Assembly: GCA_022781015.1 (NCBI GenBank) | Contig: JALEUF010000127.1 | Coordinates: forward strand, 1-8,313 | From: Caryophanales bacterium | GTDB lineage: Bacteria; Bacillota_I; Bacilli_A; RFN20; CAG-826 | DNA length: 8,313 nt | Reading direction: 5' to 3' | Shown here: positions 1 to 7,592 of the stretch, piece after piece | Layout: each line of letters opens with the position of its first letter | Position numbering within the stretch: the stretch's first letter is position 1 | Made by a program: the position numbers and the translations under genes | The notes under the pieces: generated by a model | Told to the model about the DNA's origin: nothing | What the model saw: the letters and a program-made list of their open reading frames with translations, nothing else | Databases searched by the model: none

Positions 1-433
1 AATTGGCTTGCTTTTTTAAGGCAGCGATTACTTTTTTCTTTTTGCTTTTGGATTTGCAAATAGAAACATAGGCAACCATGCCAACCATCGCATATTTTCT
101 TGACCACATATCCCACCCAGTTAGACGAGAAGTATCAGGGCAAGAAGAAAGAGTCCCATCATTTTCCATATAGGAAATCATTTCAAAGACAGATTCTTCA
201 ATATTTTTATAAACATTTGGATTTAAAGTGGCTTTATAACATTCGCAGGCTCCACGGAGAAATTTCCCCCAATATTCCCCTTTCCATGATCCATTTATAT
301 CGGAATGAAGTTGGAATTGGCTAGCAAAGAGATGGTATTTATCTTTGTCTAAGTATTCTTTATCGACAATGAAGCGGATTAAAGAACCTGCATATCCGCC
401 TAATGTCAATTTCATTTCTTTGGATGAATTCAT
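1..433 (-). CDS. GH127-like (DUF1680) glycoside hydrolase, N-terminal part, truncated by the left window edge
   Basis: The reading frame is open from an ATG at 431-433 to the left edge, giving 144 visible residues. The pattern fits the N-terminal alpha/alpha-barrel of GH127/DUF1680 enzymes. It shows W50-K-G-E-Y-W-G-K57, then DGTL at about 92-95 (family usually DGYL), then WDMWSRKY at about 107-114 followed by a GLL-YY-like helix (VGMVAYV). Characterised GH127 members are beta-L-arabinofuranosidases, and at least one releases aceric acid, so the substrate is not settled. The zinc/cysteine/glutamate active site lies in the missing part. There is no signal peptide, so the enzyme is expected to be cytoplasmic, acting on imported oligosaccharides. 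It is the last visible gene of the operon, 12 nt after the preceding stop. A lysine-rich stretch (about 127-134) precedes the edge. Family assignment is by motif recall, not by search. Confidence 0.75.
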   Translation of the reverse strand, partial: MNSSKEMKLTLGGYAGSLIRFIVDKEYLDKDKYHLFASQFQLHSDINGSWKGEYWGKFLRGACECYKATLNPNVYKNIEESVFEMISYMENDGTLSSCPDTSRLTGWDMWSRKYAMVGMVAYVSICKSKSKKKKVIAALKKQAN

Positions 434-445
434 AAATAATTTTGT

Positions 446-2527
446 TTACTCCACGTTCCAGCTACCAATCTTGCTAACGTTATCGTTTCTTAGATCTTCG
501 ACTGTGTTATAACGTTTAATACCGCCATTATTGAAAGCCGGCTCTGCTTCATAGACCCAAACTAATGTAGTATTTTTAGAAGCGCTGAAATACCAGGTAC
601 AGCCAGGTAAGCTTCCAAATAAAGCAGCTTCTTTGCTACCCTTTTCGTTTTTAGAGCCAACAGCGCAGCACATGATTTGGGAATCAATGCCACCACGTTC
701 ATAACTCCCTAGTTTATCCTTGTCGTTTTTAGCGTAGCAAACAAATAGATTATCTTTCCCAACATATCCGCTAGCAATAGGCATAAACACATCACTAACT
801 ACATAGATATTATTAAAATCGCCATGATATGAGCCATATGGGCCATTTGTAATCGTATTGTCTACACGGAACAATGCGCCTTTTTCTTGAGTTCCGGAAG
901 TAACTTCTTTGCAGCTCTTATCCAAAGTGAGTTTTACATAGATATTTTCCATGATCATATCATTGAAGCGAACTTCGAATAATGAATATGAATGGTCATA
1001 ATAATTAGTTGTAGTTACATATAGGTCACTTAAAGTTGCCTTCCATCCCTTTACTTGGTTAGTCCAGTTATTTCTAGCTAGACCAGAGCAATAATCCTTA
1101 GAATTGAAGGTGAAATTGAAATGGGTATTCTTGATTACGGCAGTTTCACCTAATCCACCGAATATACCTTCCCTAGCAACTTTGGCACTTAGAGTATGTC
1201 CTTGGCCATCGAAAGTACCCTTGAAATAACAGTTTTTCGCATTGCCAACTTGATAATAGGAAGATATTTGCTTAGTCATATCAATGCTAGTTAGGATGTC
1301 TTCTTCTAGGATGTAATAACCATCGACAATTTTTCCTTCTGCTAACATGAAAGTTGAAGCAAAGTTATCTTTAGTTAGGGAACGGGTATAGACAAATGTA
1401 TTGGAGAAATAATATCCTCCCCTAGTAGTTAAGACTAATAATGGTTCGGAAGAGTCCCCTTTTGCTTCTAGATCCTTAATGAATCCATTTGAAAGGAATT
1501 TCAGTTCCCTATCGCCTTGTTTAGCATAGACAATGCTTGCATCGGCCCCGAAATATTCCTTTACCGGGAATGGAGATTCGGCTGATATCTTTAATTGTTT
1601 GGTATTAGTGGCTAATGGGCAAAAAACAGTAACTGTAATGAAGCTAGTATAGACATTGCCTTCATTATCGCTATAGGCACCATGTAATTTAGTGCTGCCA
1701 GTCTTTTTGGCCTTGATGTTACCAAATTCATCTAAACTAGCAACAGTATTATCTTCAATAGATAAAGTGGCCTTTCTTTCTATTCCACTAGAAGAAACGA
1801 CAAATTCAACATTCGCACTTGTATTATATTCCTTGCCTTCCCAGCTAGAGACTAAGGCAAGTTCAAGATCATTAGTAACAAAACTATTGCTACCGATTGT
1901 AACCTTTGGATACATGGAAATATCATCGCTAACAGTAACCTTGATGGTTTTTTCCATTAAAGGATTATCGAAATTGTTCCAGTTGCCTTTGATTCTAACT
2001 TCGCTAGTCCCGGCTTTTTTACCTACTAAAGAATTGCCATCTAAAGTAAGCATTTCTTCATCTTCGATAATAATCGAAATTGGGCAGGAATAGATTTTTC
2101 CATTGAATAGAGCATTTCCTCTTAATGAAAATGAAGAACCTTTTACTAACGAAATTGAATCACCAGAAAGATTATCAATAAGTAAAGCTGGTAATAAATC
2201 CTTGAAAGTAACGCTAAAATGGCAAGCGGCACTACTAGATCCATCAGAAACAATAATATCAGCTTCTCCTTCTCCTACTGCATTAACACTACCATCATCA
2301 ACAGTTAATACATTTTCATTAGAGCTAGTCCAAGTTAGAGGACTAGAAGCACCTTTGGCGACTAATTCATAAGTATCACCAAAAAGCATTTCAACATTGG
2401 CGTCGCTTAAACTTAGGTCGCTAACTACACTTTGAGAAGATTGGTTTGTATTATCCCCACAAGAGATTAAGCTTCCCAAAGAGAGAACTAATAATCCAGT
2501 TGTAATGAGAATTTTGTTTTTCTTCAT
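446..2527 (-). CDS. Surface lipoprotein with Big2-type Ig-like domains and a beta-helix/GLUG-like C-terminal region
   Basis: The protein is 693 residues from the chosen start. It opens with a lipoprotein signal peptide: KKNK, a hydrophobic core and lipobox LISC with Cys23 as the lipidated residue. Residues about 38-107 resemble a bacterial Ig-like group 2 (Big2) domain (LTWTSSNENVLTVDDG, then VNAVGEGEADIIV). Two more divergent Ig-like repeats follow at about 112-199 and 203-303. From about 401 the pattern YYILEEDI, then GTFDGQGHTL, then GIFGGLGETAVIKN is typical of right-handed beta-helix/GLUG surface proteins. Ten cysteines besides Cys23 are present, including a CC pair at 620-621. The start is the ATG at 2527 and not the upstream in-frame ATG at 2605: that one lies inside the preceding gene and would bury the signal peptide, whereas 2527 has AGGAG 7 nt upstream. 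The protein is probably outward-facing on the membrane, for glycan binding or adhesion. I recognise no catalytic motif. Confidence 0.85.
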   Translation of the reverse strand: MKKNKILITTGLLVLSLGSLISCGDNTNQSSQSVVSDLSLSDANVEMLFGDTYELVAKGASSPLTWTSSNENVLTVDDGSVNAVGEGEADIIVSDGSSSAACHFSVTFKDLLPALLIDNLSGDSISLVKGSSFSLRGNALFNGKIYSCPISIIIEDEEMLTLDGNSLVGKKAGTSEVRIKGNWNNFDNPLMEKTIKVTVSDDISMYPKVTIGSNSFVTNDLELALVSSWEGKEYNTSANVEFVVSSSGIERKATLSIEDNTVASLDEFGNIKAKKTGSTKLHGAYSDNEGNVYTSFITVTVFCPLATNTKQLKISAESPFPVKEYFGADASIVYAKQGDRELKFLSNGFIKDLEAKGDSSEPLLVLTTRGGYYFSNTFVYTRSLTKDNFASTFMLAEGKIVDGYYILEEDILTSIDMTKQISSYYQVGNAKNCYFKGTFDGQGHTLSAKVAREGIFGGLGETAVIKNTHFNFTFNSKDYCSGLARNNWTNQVKGWKATLSDLYVTTTNYYDHSYSLFEVRFNDMIMENIYVKLTLDKSCKEVTSGTQEKGALFRVDNTITNGPYGSYHGDFNNIYVVSDVFMPIASGYVGKDNLFVCYAKNDKDKLGSYERGGIDSQIMCCAVGSKNEKGSKEAALFGSLPGCTWYFSASKNTTLVWVYEAEPAFNNGGIKRYNTVEDLRNDNVSKIGSWNVE
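449..452 (-). promoter_or_regulatory. Ribosome binding site of the GH127-like gene, with unusually long spacing
   Basis: GGAG overlaps the last two sense codons (GTG GAG) of the upstream lipoprotein gene and touches its TAA stop. Fifteen nucleotides separate it from the ATG at 433, longer than the usual 5-10. No better SD or alternative start codon lies between. The next in-frame ATG (codon 7) has no SD of its own. Initiation may depend on ribosomes terminating just upstream. Confidence 0.5.
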
Positions 2528-2529
2528 GC

Positions 2530-4560
2530 TTATACTCCTAAACTTTCCAAGAAGGAATTGATAGATGTAAATTCCTTGATATCTTTGATGTTTAAATCTA
2601 AGCAAAGGTTTTTGAATTTCTTCTTTATAGCAATATATTCTTCGTGAGTGAAGCTAGTTTCATAGCAAGAAATTGCAACTTTTGCAGGGAAAAGCCATTC
2701 AATATCAATATAGGTCTTTAATCTCTTATATTTGGCTTGGTCTTTTTTATAGACTTCAATCTTTTCATAGGCTTTATCGCATAATTCAAAGAGTTCTTGC
2801 AAGAAACCAATACCATAATATTTCTTGTTACCAGAAATATCAGATTGCATAGAGCCACCGTTCCCAATACCGAATTTTTCGATAATCTTAGCAAACCAGA
2901 CACGTAATTTATGTAACATTTCCTTCATAACTGGGGCTGCGTCTTCATACATGTTATTCATGAAATCTTCGATTAAGTCATTGATGTCTAATGAAGAATT
3001 CCAGCTCTTTTTGCAAAGGACATAATTTGCTAGTCCTCCAAATCCTGGATCAGCACCCCTTTGGTCATTTTTTACCTGTTCGAATGAAAGGGAATAGTTA
3101 TATTTAGCTAGATATTCATGGTAATCGGTATAGAAGTTATAGATATCATAGAATGAGATATAGTCATTGAAGAATCCACCATAGCTCCATGCCCATGTTC
3201 CAGGATAGAAATTACCCCAGGCCTTCAATATTTTTCTTGCTTCATCATTAGCAGAGCTATAGAAAGAACGTCCATAGTCAAAATTCATTGAAGCGACGAA
3301 TGGCATCAATTTGACCCCATCTTCAGGGATGATGTCAGGATTATATTCGAATGTTCCATCATCATTTTCCTTAAATGGAGGGGTAATCGCACTTTGATAG
3401 GCAAAGAAAGAATAATCCATATCACGCTTATAGGCGGCGTTTTCTGGTTTATCCATCCAGGCGTTTACTAATTTGCCAACGCGCTTCATGAATAGAATTA
3501 CGGTAGAGACAATCGCACCATTATGGTTGTCTTTTACTTTTGTGCAAGCTTCGCAATCACAAAGATCAGGAACGTCATTCATGCCTAAGAATGCCCTAGA
3601 ATAGGTTGGATATTCGGCAACTGGATACCAAGTTAATGATTGTTCAATCTTTTCGGCAGCAAATTCGACCATCTTGGTAAGTTCAGCTTCGTCTCCTCTA
3701 GCGGTGAAGCAAAGTTGGTCGCCTTTTGGAGCGTAGAACTTTGGATGGGCTTTCTCGTATTTATCTTTTGGGAAATAATAGAAGCTATTGTGGTTAGCAT
3801 TCCAAACATTATTCCTAGAATCGCCAAGGTGAATAGGAAGTAAGACAGTAGCAACATCATCTGCTGTCCTCATCCTGTATGTAAACATTTGGTTTTGGTT
3901 GGCAGTTGGGAAAAGAAGACCTCTTTTTACCCTCTTTGAGATATCAGGGATATCAATGACATCATAATTGCATAGATGTAAATCCTTGACGTTTTTATCT
4001 AAGGAATAGCAATCATGGTAATAAGTCTCGAAATTGAAATTGAGTTTCAAGAAATTATAGACCCCATATAGAGTTCCATAATTGGTATTGCCAAAGATGA
4101 AGACTGATTTGCCTTTGGTAACAATACGTGAGCCATCTCTACCAAAATCATCTAGATTGGCTTTATCCCCTAAAGAAGCACTACTCCAATAGGAATTAGT
4201 CCCTAAAGAAATATAAGTAGATTCTTCATTAAAAGTAAGAGAAGCACTTTCAGTTATGACACTTAGTTCAATATCAGTTGCTTCCTTAAACAAATTAACA
4301 AGTTCGCTTCTAGCATAAAGTAGTTGATCATCGCTTGATTTTGGGATGATTACTTTATAAGGAGTCTTGCCATTTTGGAGCAAATAGGAAGAAGTTGGGG
4401 TAGCAATAAATTGATGCTTTGTATTCAAAGTAGGAGTAGATCCCCCACCATTTCCAGATTCAGAAAAATCAATTGTCTCATTAGTCCCACAAGAAGGTAG
4501 CAAAGCAATTGCTGCAGCTGCTAAGGTGAAGATTAATGTTTGTTTTCTTTTAATATTCAT
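2530..4560 (-). CDS. DUF4838 domain lipoprotein with a GH67/GH20b-like N-terminal domain
   Basis: The protein is 676 residues. The signal peptide (NIKRK, then a hydrophobic stretch) ends in LPSC, with Cys24 as the probable lipidation site, followed by a Gly/Ser/Thr-rich linker to about 45. Residues about 52-190 have the pattern of the N-terminal domain placed before GH67, GH20 and DUF4838 barrels: ARSELVNLFKEATDIEL, then YISLGTNS, then FIFGNTNYGTLYGVYNFL. Residues about 240-560 match DUF4838. They show HNSFYYFPKDKYEKAHPKFY, then LCFTARGD, then the signature LGMNDVPDLCDCEACTKV at 325-342 with N327, D328 and a C334-x-C336-x2-C339 cluster, then WAWSYGGFFNDY near 456-467. A helical C-terminal part follows. 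DUF4838 proteins accompany polysaccharide-utilisation genes and are presumed carbohydrate-active; I cannot name a reaction. It is anchored outside the membrane beside a sugar importer, consistent with glycan processing or binding. Start choice is explained at the RBS entry. Confidence 0.85.
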   Translation of the reverse strand: MNIKRKQTLIFTLAAAAIALLPSCGTNETIDFSESGNGGGSTPTLNTKHQFIATPTSSYLLQNGKTPYKVIIPKSSDDQLLYARSELVNLFKEATDIELSVITESASLTFNEESTYISLGTNSYWSSASLGDKANLDDFGRDGSRIVTKGKSVFIFGNTNYGTLYGVYNFLKLNFNFETYYHDCYSLDKNVKDLHLCNYDVIDIPDISKRVKRGLLFPTANQNQMFTYRMRTADDVATVLLPIHLGDSRNNVWNANHNSFYYFPKDKYEKAHPKFYAPKGDQLCFTARGDEAELTKMVEFAAEKIEQSLTWYPVAEYPTYSRAFLGMNDVPDLCDCEACTKVKDNHNGAIVSTVILFMKRVGKLVNAWMDKPENAAYKRDMDYSFFAYQSAITPPFKENDDGTFEYNPDIIPEDGVKLMPFVASMNFDYGRSFYSSANDEARKILKAWGNFYPGTWAWSYGGFFNDYISFYDIYNFYTDYHEYLAKYNYSLSFEQVKNDQRGADPGFGGLANYVLCKKSWNSSLDINDLIEDFMNNMYEDAAPVMKEMLHKLRVWFAKIIEKFGIGNGGSMQSDISGNKKYYGIGFLQELFELCDKAYEKIEVYKKDQAKYKRLKTYIDIEWLFPAKVAISCYETSFTHEEYIAIKKKFKNLCLDLNIKDIKEFTSINSFLESLGV
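2535..2539 (-). promoter_or_regulatory. Ribosome binding site that fixes the start of the Big2/beta-helix lipoprotein
   Basis: AGGAG lies within the last sense codons of the DUF4838 gene (TTA GGA GTA TAA) and 7 nt before the ATG at 2527. Only two bases (GC) separate the upstream TAA from this ATG. It supports the start at 2527 over the in-frame extension to 2605 and implies translational coupling. Confidence 0.85.
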
Positions 4561-4568
4561 ATGCATGT

Positions 4569-4575
4569 CCTCCTT
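4569..4575 (-). promoter_or_regulatory. Strong ribosome binding site that chooses between two ATGs of the DUF4838 gene
   Basis: AAGGAGG overlaps the TAA stop of the upstream gene (TAAGGAGG). Two in-frame ATGs follow, at 4566 and 4560. The first begins only 2 nt after the SD, too close for normal initiation. The second is 8 nt away, which is optimal. I therefore start the protein at MNIKRK (4560) and not at MHMNIKRK. Confidence 0.8.
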
Positions 4576-7500
4576 ATTCGACGATCAAGGTATATTCGCT
4601 ATAAGCGGTATTGCCTTCTTCGTCTTGCACAGTTACATAGACTGTATATGTTCCCTTTGTTGAAATTGTGGCTTTATCACCATTTGAAACACTAGCAGTC
4701 AAGACTTTCTTATCGTTATAGACTAAATGCCAAATCTCTAATTTTTCCGGACTTGTCAAGTTATCAGTTCCTTCAAATACAGGAAGTGCACTGGCAACAT
4801 TTGCTTTTATTGTGTGGGTTGAAACCTTAGTTGTTATGACTGGAACTTCTCTATCAATGACACTGACTAATCCTTTTAATCCGCCAGAGATTGAGTTACC
4901 CGCACCATCTAAGACACCATAACTAATGACATAAGAGCCATATTCGTCATATTCGATTTCGTAATTAGAAGAGAAATCAGAAACACTAGAAATCTCTTTT
5001 CCGCTATTTACATCCTTTACTTTCTTAACTGAGCCAGAGATATTTTTAACAACGGTCAAGAAGATGTTTTTATCGCTAACTGGAGTTAAAACATCAGCAA
5101 CATTTGGTTTATAAAGAGTGCTTCTTTCGCCAACATGAGCGACTTGCTCTGGGAAAAGGGCAGAAGCCATTGGTTGGATTCTATCCCTATTAGAATAAGA
5201 ACGGAAAGGTTGGTTGCCAACTTTAGAGATATCGATATATGAAGATTCTTTTAATCCTTCTGCTTCGATTTTTAGCAAGAAAGAATCGTCTTTAAATGGG
5301 TTATCAAGAGTAAAGTTGGCTCCTGCAACAGTAAGGGTGCTATTAGTAGAGCTATAAAGAATAGTAGCGCCACTACCTTGATAATTTTCGCTTGCGGCTT
5401 GGGTTCTTCCATTCACGCTAACTTTAGAAGCTTCAAATTCAATGGTTACTTCTTCTCCGCTGCTAAATGGAATAAGATGAATTCTTACCTTATTAGAAAT
5501 ATTGGTCTTAAAGGAGAATTCAAATCCAGAGAGGAGCAATTTGTTGATAAATTCCATTGATCCATTTCCGGTGAGCTTACTTTGATAACGTACATAGTCA
5601 GCATTCTTTCCTTCGCTATCTTTGACATCTTTGCCAGTGAAATCTCCAACGAAATATTTAGTAAGGTATATATTCTTGCCATCATAGCCGGTATCGATAA
5701 TATTTACTCTATCGGTCTCGATTAATGCAGATGGGTTACTTTCTGGAATGAATTTGAAGGAAACATATTTATTTCCACTTATTTCTAGATCAAGAGGATC
5801 AAATTCCTTATATTCCCCATCATCGAATTTGACATAGGAAAGGATTTTGTCTTTGCTCTCGCCATCTTTACCATATGTATAGGCATTAGGAACATCTATT
5901 GTATAGGAAGAGCCTTTCATGAAGTAATGTGGAAGGCTAACCTTATCGGTTTCAAATGTAGCGTTATTATTGACGTCAACATCGAATTCATATTCTTTTT
6001 TACCAGAATAGAAACTATCTTGGTAACGATATGTAAGATGATATTTGCCAGCTTTTTCTAATTTATATTGGTCAGTAGAAGAAATAACGTCAATCTTACC
6101 ACTTGGATCTTTTACTTCGACTTTAGTAACGCAGTCATCATTTAAGGAAGTTGCCTCGAAATTATCGAATTTAACTAAGGTTCCGGCTTTTAATCCTTCT
6201 AATGGCTTGACCTTGAAATGGATTCCTTCCTCGCCGAAAGAAGAAACGAATAAATCAATTCTTTCAGTCCCGACATTTCCATATACGTCAGTTGCTTCAT
6301 AAATAATTGTATAGATACCTTTTTCAGTCGGGGTAAAAGAATCATTTTTGACGGCAATCATCTTCTTTGAAGAAGAATCATATCCATAATAGACAGTCTT
6401 CTTTAAGTCTCCAGAAAGGGCAGTTTCATCAAAAGCCTTGGCTTCTGGAATCTTGATTTCAAGCCCACCGACAACGTTTGCTTTCTTTTTGGCATTTAAA
6501 TCAATTATTGGATTAATCTCATCCTTATAGTAATCCATTGGATTAAGGCTTTCGCCTTTTATTCCGCCGATTTCACCGATTTCAATAGGAGCGCTATCTA
6601 CTCCACTATATCCAGTTGCAGTAAGAGAGATATAGACTAAACCAGTCTTAAAACCGGCAAAATTTGTATCAGGATATATGCTTGGATTATTTAATTCACT
6701 GACTAAGGCATAGTTTCTAGCTTGGTCATTTTCGGCATAGATACGGTAATTGCTTGGATTAGAAGTATCCAAATAATAGGAGACGTTGTTATAAACATTC
6801 GATGTAGGGTTATTGCCAGTTATGGAAGTACCGCCAGTTGGACTAATACGGTAATTTGTTGAATCGATTGTAATCGTGCCAGAGTCATCTTTAGATAAGC
6901 CGGCAATTCTACTTCCGTTAAATCCAGCAGAGATATAGTTTTCATAATAATAGGAGCCTTTGCTATTTGTAATAGTAAAATAATTTTCAGGATCATAAGC
7001 ATCGGTAACGCGGACTGTAATGGAATGGACACTAGGATTGACTCCGATATCCTTGACATTCCACATGATTAATTTTTGGTATTTGGATTTTGATAAATCT
7101 ATTGGCTTAGAGAAAGTAAATGTATCGCCTTCAGTCAAGCCAACTTTTAATCCATAAGGATATCCGCTAGAGGCAAATTGGGGATTAAGAGAGCCATAAT
7201 CGATAGAAGATTTATCCCCGCCAAAAGTATAGACATCTTTAAAGACAGAGAATGATTTGGTGTAAGTAATCTTGTCTTCCCCTACTAATAAAAGGGTATA
7301 TTTGCCATAACTATCTAATTTATAAGAAGAAGCAGATTTAGAAGATCCATTTGGATAAGTAAGATAAGAAGCGGTAACTTTTGTATCCTTGCCATCTTTA
7401 GAAAGAGTTACATCCTTGGAAATAAATAATAAATCTCCAATGTTATAGGAATCTTCTACATCTAGATTATTTATGGAGACTTCTTCCCCTTTTGTTTCCA

Positions 7501-7576
7501 AAACGGAATTAGAAATAGTAGAAAGCCCAAGAATGGATAAAGTTGCCAGTGTGAATAACGCTTTTGCTTTTTTCAT
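4574..7576 (-). CDS. Large secreted multi-domain protein with Ig-like and lectin-like beta-sandwich domains, function unassigned
   Basis: The protein is 1000 residues. The N-terminus (KKAK, hydrophobic 7-22) is a secretory signal without a lipobox; cleavage is probably near residue 24. The rest reads as alternating beta-strands. The segments are an Ig-like one at about 31-113, a beta-sandwich, possibly lectin- or CBM-like, at about 114-340, and an Ig-like domain at about 350-446 ending YEATDVYGNVG. Two weaker ones follow at about 450-535 and 540-626, then a second possible lectin-like sandwich at about 634-800. Two Ig-like domains close the protein at about 805-908 (YGVLDGAGNS) and 909-1000 (VTVQDEEGNTAYSEYTL). 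The Y-x-V/A-x-D-x-x-G-N motif is typical of bacterial Ig/HYR/DUF5011-like modules. There is one cysteine (482). I see no LPXTG motif or C-terminal membrane anchor, so retention is unexplained. It may be released or bind cell wall or glycan. AAGGAG lies 10 nt before the ATG. No catalytic motif was recognised. Confidence 0.85.
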   Translation of the reverse strand: MKKAKALFTLATLSILGLSTISNSVLETKGEEVSINNLDVEDSYNIGDLLFISKDVTLSKDGKDTKVTASYLTYPNGSSKSASSYKLDSYGKYTLLLVGEDKITYTKSFSVFKDVYTFGGDKSSIDYGSLNPQFASSGYPYGLKVGLTEGDTFTFSKPIDLSKSKYQKLIMWNVKDIGVNPSVHSITVRVTDAYDPENYFTITNSKGSYYYENYISAGFNGSRIAGLSKDDSGTITIDSTNYRISPTGGTSITGNNPTSNVYNNVSYYLDTSNPSNYRIYAENDQARNYALVSELNNPSIYPDTNFAGFKTGLVYISLTATGYSGVDSAPIEIGEIGGIKGESLNPMDYYKDEINPIIDLNAKKKANVVGGLEIKIPEAKAFDETALSGDLKKTVYYGYDSSSKKMIAVKNDSFTPTEKGIYTIIYEATDVYGNVGTERIDLFVSSFGEEGIHFKVKPLEGLKAGTLVKFDNFEATSLNDDCVTKVEVKDPSGKIDVISSTDQYKLEKAGKYHLTYRYQDSFYSGKKEYEFDVDVNNNATFETDKVSLPHYFMKGSSYTIDVPNAYTYGKDGESKDKILSYVKFDDGEYKEFDPLDLEISGNKYVSFKFIPESNPSALIETDRVNIIDTGYDGKNIYLTKYFVGDFTGKDVKDSEGKNADYVRYQSKLTGNGSMEFINKLLLSGFEFSFKTNISNKVRIHLIPFSSGEEVTIEFEASKVSVNGRTQAASENYQGSGATILYSSTNSTLTVAGANFTLDNPFKDDSFLLKIEAEGLKESSYIDISKVGNQPFRSYSNRDRIQPMASALFPEQVAHVGERSTLYKPNVADVLTPVSDKNIFLTVVKNISGSVKKVKDVNSGKEISSVSDFSSNYEIEYDEYGSYVISYGVLDGAGNSISGGLKGLVSVIDREVPVITTKVSTHTIKANVASALPVFEGTDNLTSPEKLEIWHLVYNDKKVLTASVSNGDKATISTKGTYTVYVTVQDEEGNTAYSEYTLIVE

Positions 7577-7586
7577 TTTGTTGATA

Positions 7587-7592
7587 CTCCTT
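7587..7592 (-). promoter_or_regulatory. Ribosome binding site of the 1000-residue secreted protein gene
   Basis: AAGGAG follows immediately after the permease TAA stop (TAA AAGGAG) and lies 10 nt before the ATG at 7576. It occupies the 16-nt gap between the two genes, which leaves no space for a separate promoter or terminator. Confidence 0.8.

Noticed and set aside
1..60. T-rich runs at the left edge as a rho-independent terminator
   Set aside because: They encode the Lys-rich stretch of the GH127-like protein on the minus strand, and I see no GC-rich hairpin beside them.
100..324. Plus-strand open frame of 74 codons near the left edge
   Set aside because: It lies opposite the GH127-like reading frame, whose conserved motifs (WKGEYWGK, WDMWSRKY) are on the minus strand. 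The plus-strand product has no recognisable features.
1692..2372. Plus-strand open frames of 133 and 89 codons
   Set aside because: They are antisense shadows of the Big2 lipoprotein, arising from its Ser/Thr/Asn-rich coding. The minus-strand gene has a signal peptide, lipobox and RBS.
2528..2605. N-terminal extension of the Big2 lipoprotein (start at 2605)
   Set aside because: It would overlap the DUF4838 coding sequence by about 76 nt and place 26 residues before a clear lipoprotein signal peptide. The ATG at 2527 has a well-placed AGGAG.
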